In this document: piece after piece, positions 29,261 through 33,528 of the stretch
How the letters are laid out: each line of letters begins with the position of its first letter
Numbering within the stretch: the stretch's first letter is position 1
DNA from: an uncultured Pseudomonadota bacterium
Lineage (GTDB): Bacteria; Pseudomonadota; Alphaproteobacteria; UBA9219
Assembly: GCA_903824505.1 (NCBI GenBank)
Contig: CAIJXG010000056.1
Coordinates: 1 to 33,528 of the forward strand
DNA: 33,528 nt
Direction of reading: 5' to 3'
The notes under the pieces: generated by a model
What the model was told of the DNA's origin: nothing
Seen by the model: the letters and a program-made list of their open reading frames with translations, nothing else
Databases searched by the model: none
Made by a program: the position numbers and the translations under genes

Positions 29261-30625
29261 ATGTCCCATCCTCTCCCTCCTGTTCATGTTATCGGCGCGG
29301 GTCTTGCGGGCAGCGAGGCGTCGTGGCAACTTGCGCAGGCCGCAGTCCCTGTGGTCTTGCATGAAATGCGGCCCGTTAAAGGAACGGAGGCGCATCAAAC
29401 CTCATCCTGCGCCGAGCTGGTTTGCTCTAATTCTTTCCGTTCGGATGACAGCGAGACGAATGCAGTCGGACTTTTGCATGACGAAATGCGGCGCTGCGAT
29501 TCCCTGATTTTGAGCTGCGCGGATGCCCATCAGGTTCCGGCGGGCGGGGCCTTAGCTGTTGATCGTCATGGGTTTTCTGCCGCCGTTACCCATGCGCTGC
29601 ACACCCATCCGTTGATCACCATTCAGCGGGGAGAGATCCTTGCCTTGCCGGACAGAACCGAGATGGATTCCGTGATTATCGCGACAGGGCCTTTGACATC
29701 GGATGCCCTCAGCGCCTCGATCCGCTCTGTAACCGGCGAGGAATCTTTGGCCTTTTTTGACGCCATCGCCCCCATCGTGCATCGCGAAAGCATTGATATG
29801 AGCAAGGCATGGATGCAGTCGCGCTATGATAAGACGGGTCCCGGAGGCACGGGGTCGGATTACATCAATTGCGCGATGGACAAAGATCAATACGAAGCGT
29901 TTGTGCGTGAATTATCCGCCGCGCCGCGCACCGACTTTAAAGAATGGGAAAAGAACACGCCCTATTTCAACGGCTGTCTGCCTATCGAAGTCATGGCCGA
30001 ACGGGGCGCCGAGACTCTCCGTTATGGGCCGATGAAACCCGTTGGCCTTACGAATCCGCACAGCGCTCAGCGCCCTTATGCGGTCGTACAGCTGCGGCAG
30101 GATAACGCGCTGGGAACTTTGTATAATCTGGTCGGCTTTCAAACCAAGATGAAATACGCCGATCAACAGCGGGTTTTTCGTATGATTCCGGGCCTCGAAA
30201 ACGCCGAATTCGCGCGACTTGGCGGCTTGCATCGCAATACGTTTCTGAACAGCCCGCGCCTGTTGGATGGGGAGCTACGTTTGACGGCGCGGCCCCATTT
30301 GCGCTTTGCGGGACAGATTACGGGCGTGGAGGGCTATATCGAATCCGCTGCGATGGGGCTGTTGGCGGGGCGTTTCGCCGCCGCCGAACGCAAAGGCTGC
30401 ACGCTTCTTCCCCCGCCCGCGACAACTGCGATGGGGGCCTTGATCGCCCATATCACGGGGGCGGCTCTGGCCGAAACCTTCCAACCGATGAATGTCAATT
30501 TTGGTCTTTTTCCCCCCATCAGCGAGGGGCGCGGCGGGCGCGACCGGAAGCTGCTTTATACCCAACGCGCAAAGAAAGATTTCAGAGTGTGGATTAATCC
30601 CGATGATAGGGATGCCCCGCATTAA
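29261..30625 (+). CDS. trmFO: Methylenetetrahydrofolate-tRNA (uracil-5-)-methyltransferase
   Basis: TrmFO makes the T54 base of the tRNA T-loop using methylenetetrahydrofolate as carbon source and reduced FAD. The N-terminal FAD-binding motif GAGLAGSEA lies at residues 12-20. HEMRP and the strongly conserved [13 protein letters not shown] with its redox-active cysteine region follow. [27 protein letters not shown] and the late [20 protein letters not shown] are also family hallmarks. At 454 residues it has the usual length. The ATG at 29261 has only a weak AGAAAG ahead of it. Its last 32 bases overlap the end of the convergent rlmH gene, so the two mRNAs are complementary at their 3' ends. 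Confidence 0.97.
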   Translation: MSHPLPPVHVIGAGLAGSEASWQLAQAAVPVVLHEMRPVKGTEAHQTSSCAELVCSNSFRSDDSETNAVGLLHDEMRRCDSLILSCADAHQVPAGGALAVDRHGFSAAVTHALHTHPLITIQRGEILALPDRTEMDSVIIATGPLTSDALSASIRSVTGEESLAFFDAIAPIVHRESIDMSKAWMQSRYDKTGPGGTGSDYINCAMDKDQYEAFVRELSAAPRTDFKEWEKNTPYFNGCLPIEVMAERGAETLRYGPMKPVGLTNPHSAQRPYAVVQLRQDNALGTLYNLVGFQTKMKYADQQRVFRMIPGLENAEFARLGGLHRNTFLNSPRLLDGELRLTARPHLRFAGQITGVEGYIESAAMGLLAGRFAAAERKGCTLLPPPATTAMGALIAHITGAALAETFQPMNVNFGLFPPISEGRGGRDRKLLYTQRAKKDFRVWINPDDRDAPH

Positions 30626-31049
30626 TTTGTTTTGCGCGGTAGATTTGCTCCAGAAGCATCAGACGCGCCAATCGGTGCGGCCATGTCAGACGACCGAAAC
30701 TTAAAACAAAATCCGCTCGTGCGCGTAGCTCGTCCGTCAGCCCATCCGCGCCGCCGATCACAAAAACAAGCGCGGCAATCCCCTGATCTTCCCATCCCGA
30801 AAGACGGGCCGCAAAATCGCGGCTGCTAAGGTCTTTCCCCCGTTCGTCCAACGCCACAACAAAGGCTTTGGCGGAAATCGCTTTCAGCAAAAGCTGCGCC
30901 TCTGCCTTTTGGGTTTGATCGGGCGGCAGAGCCTTCGGCACGGCAAAAACATGCACAGAAACATAGGGGCCGAGGCGTTTCATATATTCCGCCGCCCAGT
31001 CGGAATCGACGCCGCGCGTTTTGCCGATGGCCAGAACCGTGATTTTCAA
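30594..31049 (-). CDS. rlmH: 23S rRNA (pseudouridine1915-N3)-methyltransferase
   Basis: RlmH is a SPOUT-class enzyme that methylates pseudouridine 1915 in helix 69 of 23S rRNA on assembled ribosomes. The 151 residues match the family. [25 protein letters not shown] and the C-terminal [15 protein letters not shown] with GHPYHRD, the most conserved tail of the family, form the SAM-binding knot. The start is a TTG at 31049, fixed by a strong AAGGAGG just upstream that overlaps the holC stop. It is the last gene of the pepA-holC-rlmH operon and overlaps convergent trmFO by 32 bases. Confidence 0.97.
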   Translation of the reverse strand: MKITVLAIGKTRGVDSDWAAEYMKRLGPYVSVHVFAVPKALPPDQTQKAEAQLLLKAISAKAFVVALDERGKDLSSRDFAARLSGWEDQGIAALVFVIGGADGLTDELRARADFVLSFGRLTWPHRLARLMLLEQIYRAKQINAGHPYHRD

Positions 31050-31058
31050 AAACCCTCC

Positions 31059-31511
31059 TTAAACGGGAGTCGCATCCACCCAACCCGTATCCGTCTGCTG
31101 CCAATAGTAAAGCGCATGTCCGGCTTTTTTGGCTTCTGCCCAACGGGTGCGCGCGGCGGCAAGGGCGCTTTGGTCAACACCGTCAAAAATGTCGCAAACC
31201 CGCGCATAATCCTCAAGCTTCGTGCTTGTCGCGCCATCCGTTAGGAACAGAAAATCTGCATTGTTCGGACGTTCTTCTTCCGCCGTTAACCAGATGGGTT
31301 GATCCTCGGCATGTCCGTCTTTAGCGTTGCCATGCGGCAAAAACCCGTTCGGCGCATAGGCCCACAATCCTTGAGTCAAAGCTTCGGCCCGTTCGACCGA
31401 GCTTGTTTGCACAACAGCCCGCAGCCCCCGCGCCAGAGTCTTCTCCAACAAATCCGGCAGGACTTGCTCCAGCGTTTGGCGGGTGAGATGATAGAAGCGG
31501 ATTTCAGTCAC
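31059..31511 (-). CDS. holC: DNA polymerase III chi subunit
   Basis: The chi subunit links the clamp loader to single-strand binding protein at the replication fork. The 150-residue product from the GTG at 31511 starts VTEIRFYHLTRQTLEQVLPDLL, the family N-terminus. GLRAVVQTSSVERAEALTQGLW, FLPHG, and QPIWLT with FLFLTDGA follow, matching the conserved core. A longer frame starting at 31562 would add residues read through the pepA gene and is unlikely. The GTG lies 8 bases inside the end of pepA, so translation is probably coupled. pepA-holC order is common in proteobacteria. Confidence 0.93.
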   Translation of the reverse strand: MTEIRFYHLTRQTLEQVLPDLLEKTLARGLRAVVQTSSVERAEALTQGLWAYAPNGFLPHGNAKDGHAEDQPIWLTAEEERPNNADFLFLTDGATSTKLEDYARVCDIFDGVDQSALAAARTRWAEAKKAGHALYYWQQTDTGWVDATPV

Positions 31512-33000
31512 CACTCCGCCCTTCCGCCTCCGCCACAAACTGATCCAGCAAACGCACCCCAAACGCTGTCGCCCCTTGAGGTATCACGGCGCTGTCTTTC
31601 GTCTGCCACGCCGTGCCGGCGATATCCAGATGTGCCCATGCGACTCCCTTGCCAATAAACCGTTGCAGGAATTGCGCCGCCGTGATGCTGCCCGCATCGG
31701 GGCCGCCGATATTTTTCATATCCGCGATGTCGCTTTTCAGCAATCGGTCATAGGACTCGCCCAAGGGCAAACGCCACAGTTTTTCCTCAACCGCCTTGCC
31801 TGCCTGACTCAGCCGATCCGCCAACGTATCGTCATTGCTGAAAAGCCCCGCATAATCACTTCCGAGGGCGACCTTGATCGCCCCCGTCAGAGTCGCCAAA
31901 TCCACGATCGCGCGCGGCTTGAAAAATTTCTGCGCGTACCACAAGGCATCGGCCAAAACTAAACGGCCTTCCGCATCGGTATTTTGCACTTCGATCGTCT
32001 GTCCATCGGCGGACGTCACAACATCCCCGGGCCGCTGTGCGGTGCCGGACGGCATATTTTCGACCAAGCCCACAATCCCAACGACCGATTCTTTGGCCTT
32101 GCGTCCCGCAATCGCCTTCATCGCGCCGATCACGGCCGCCGATCCTGCCATATCATATTTCATGTCCCACATGCCGGCGGGAGGTTTCAGTGAAATGCCT
32201 CCCGTATCAAACGTGACGCCCTTACCGACAAAGCACAGAGGGGCTTTCTTTCCCTTTCCCTGCCATTCCATAACAACCAAATAGGGCGGGTTAGGGCTTC
32301 CTTGCGCGACACCCAACAACGCCCCCATCCCAAATTTTTTCATCTGCTTGGCGTCCAACAAAGTGACTTTGACACCCAGTTTTTCCAATGTCTTTGCCTG
32401 CTGAGCGAGCGCGGCCGGAGTCAACACGTTGGCGGGTTCACTCACAAGATCTCGTGCCAGTTCTACGCCATCCGCAACTTTATCCAGCGGCGCATAACGG
32501 CTTGCGGCCGTTTTTCCGGCAGAACTGGCAACAATCAGATTCTTTAAGGCGGGTTTGTCTTCTGGCTTTTGTTTGGTGCGATAAAGATCAAAACGATAGC
32601 TCCGCAGCCGTGCGCCCAAAGCCGCTTGGGCGGCGGCTTCTGCCGTGTCTTCATCCAGCCCTTTATGCGTGTCAATCAGCAGATACGCGGTGACATCCTT
32701 GCCGCTTAAAGCAGCCATCCCCGTGCCGCCAATCCGCGCCCAAAGGGCTGCATCCGCCTTTTCTGGTTCCCCCATGCCGATCAGAACGATACGCGTTAGG
32801 GCAGGGGAGGGCGACAGAATCGTCAGAGTCTTTTCCTTTGCGCCCGTAAATCCCCCATTGTCCATCGCGCGGGTCAAAGCGCCGCCCAGCTTTTTATCCA
32901 GCGCGGCTCCCTGTGCGCCCAAACTCCCCTTTTCGGCGACGGTCAAAACCAACGCTCCCTGCGTAGGCAGGGGATCGGACGTGAAAGAAATCTTAAGCAT
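31504..33000 (-). CDS. pepA: Leucyl aminopeptidase (M17 family)
   Basis: This cytosolic two-metal aminopeptidase removes N-terminal residues from peptides; in E. coli PepA also binds DNA as an accessory factor for Xer recombination. I choose the ATG at 33000, with GAGG six bases upstream, giving 498 residues; a TTG at 33015 is less likely. The catalytic C-terminal domain shows GKGVTFDTGGISLKP (metal and catalytic residues), WDMKYDMAGSAAVIGAM and NTDAEGRLVLADAL, all hallmark M17 motifs. The N-terminal macro-like domain covers about residues 1-165. It is the first gene of the pepA-holC-rlmH operon. A short AAAAGG/CCTTTT hairpin (33035-33055) separates it from the pilin-like gene upstream. Confidence 0.97.
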   Translation of the reverse strand: MLKISFTSDPLPTQGALVLTVAEKGSLGAQGAALDKKLGGALTRAMDNGGFTGAKEKTLTILSPSPALTRIVLIGMGEPEKADAALWARIGGTGMAALSGKDVTAYLLIDTHKGLDEDTAEAAAQAALGARLRSYRFDLYRTKQKPEDKPALKNLIVASSAGKTAASRYAPLDKVADGVELARDLVSEPANVLTPAALAQQAKTLEKLGVKVTLLDAKQMKKFGMGALLGVAQGSPNPPYLVVMEWQGKGKKAPLCFVGKGVTFDTGGISLKPPAGMWDMKYDMAGSAAVIGAMKAIAGRKAKESVVGIVGLVENMPSGTAQRPGDVVTSADGQTIEVQNTDAEGRLVLADALWYAQKFFKPRAIVDLATLTGAIKVALGSDYAGLFSNDDTLADRLSQAGKAVEEKLWRLPLGESYDRLLKSDIADMKNIGGPDAGSITAAQFLQRFIGKGVAWAHLDIAGTAWQTKDSAVIPQGATAFGVRLLDQFVAEAEGRSGD

Positions 33001-33074
33001 GAGAGCCTCAGTCAAGAAGGGAAGCCGTTATACAAAAAGGCCATGGACACCTTTTGCCGTTTAAAAATAAGGCG

Positions 33075-33528
33075 TTATTTGGCAGGATACATCACCGCTA
33101 CGTAAGTGGATCCGTTACAATAACCGTTTGTGTTAATTATGGAGGGAGTCCAAAGCCCAGCTCCAAGAGGTGTGCCGAGCCCATTTGATGTGGTAGACGT
33201 GGATTCCCATATTGCATCAGGGGTAGCCACAGCAGTTAGAAAAGCAAAGCAAGTCGATACGGAAGGCGTCGGAAAAAGGATAGTGAAACCCCCCCATGTT
33301 TTATAAGTATAAACTCGCACATATTGGCCACTTTTTGCAGATCCCCACGGCGCTGAGGGATAGGTTGTCCCGTCTGAAGTAACGCAGGCGACTCCTTGCT
33401 GGAGCATGCTGCTGGGAAATAGACCTGCGTTAACGCCAAGACATGTGACATCCGTCCAGTCGAGAGGGTCAAGTTGATTGTTGGCATAAAGAGACCTGTA
33501 TCCGTTCAAGATGAACTGAAATTCCTCG
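33075..33528 (-). CDS. Pilin-like protein, C-terminal part (runs off window end)
   Basis: The minus-strand frame is open to the window edge, so its start and any N-terminal prepilin signal are outside. About 150 residues are visible. The segment FILNGYRSLYANNQ followed by LGVNAGLFPSSMLQQG, then a beta-rich domain with four cysteines and a C-terminal CNGSTYVAVMYPAK, resembles type IV major pilins of the PilS type found on conjugative pili. Small, glycine- and serine-rich residues suit an extracellular fold. A TTG at 33509 should not be taken as the start. The call is by resemblance only; the diagnostic N-terminal helix is missing from the window. It lies 74 bases upstream of pepA on the same strand. 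Confidence 0.5.
   Translation of the reverse strand, partial: EEFQFILNGYRSLYANNQLDPLDWTDVTCLGVNAGLFPSSMLQQGVACVTSDGTTYPSAPWGSAKSGQYVRVYTYKTWGGFTILFPTPSVSTCFAFLTAVATPDAIWESTSTTSNGLGTPLGAGLWTPSIINTNGYCNGSTYVAVMYPAK

Overview
The window looks like the chromosome of an alphaproteobacterium of moderately high GC. The strongest support is a permuted two-piece tmRNA gene of the alphaproteobacterial kind, helped by alphaproteobacterial-looking RpoB, RpoC and S1 proteins. I cannot place it to genus. Many genes use GTG or TTG starts, and intergenic spaces carry a family of palindromic repeats.

Layout. 1-1262: the end of an IS30-like transposase runs into a hypothetical gene whose 3' end it appears to have replaced, followed by a wrecked FAD oxidoreductase gene. 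1263-11250 (minus strand): rpoB and rpoC, unusually separated by a small GIY-YIG nuclease gene that sits between two oppositely oriented palindromic repeats; a strong terminator follows rpoC. 11253-14500 (minus strand): yebC-def, then fmt, with an AT-rich orphan gene on the plus strand and another palindromic repeat between def and fmt. 14500-19280 (plus strand): an outer-membrane efflux lipoprotein and a periplasmic adaptor with no inner-membrane pump, then rpsA behind a hairpin-rich leader. 19360-20130: a small secreted protein convergent with ssrA. 20135-27291: msbA, dnaB, clpA and rsmB in alternating orientation. 27329-29260: a repetitive pre-peptidase-like protein, a fifth palindromic repeat and a large nested palindrome. 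29261-33000: trmFO convergent with the pepA-holC-rlmH operon. 33075 to the end: the C-terminal part of a pilin-like protein that runs off the window.

Most genes serve information processing: RNA polymerase core (rpoBC), translation start and nascent-chain processing (fmt, def), ribosome function and rescue (rpsA, ssrA), rRNA and tRNA modification (rsmB, rlmH, trmFO), replication (dnaB, holC) and proteolysis (clpA, pepA). Envelope functions are msbA, the efflux pair and the pilin-like protein.

The most unusual feature is the five-copy palindromic repeat family. Every copy has two hairpin arms around a 36-38 nt spacer bounded by GAGTC and GACTC. Three copies share an outside leader, and in one of these the body is flipped relative to the leader. 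Two copies flank the GIY-YIG gene that splits rpoBC, which suggests a mobile or nuclease-associated element.
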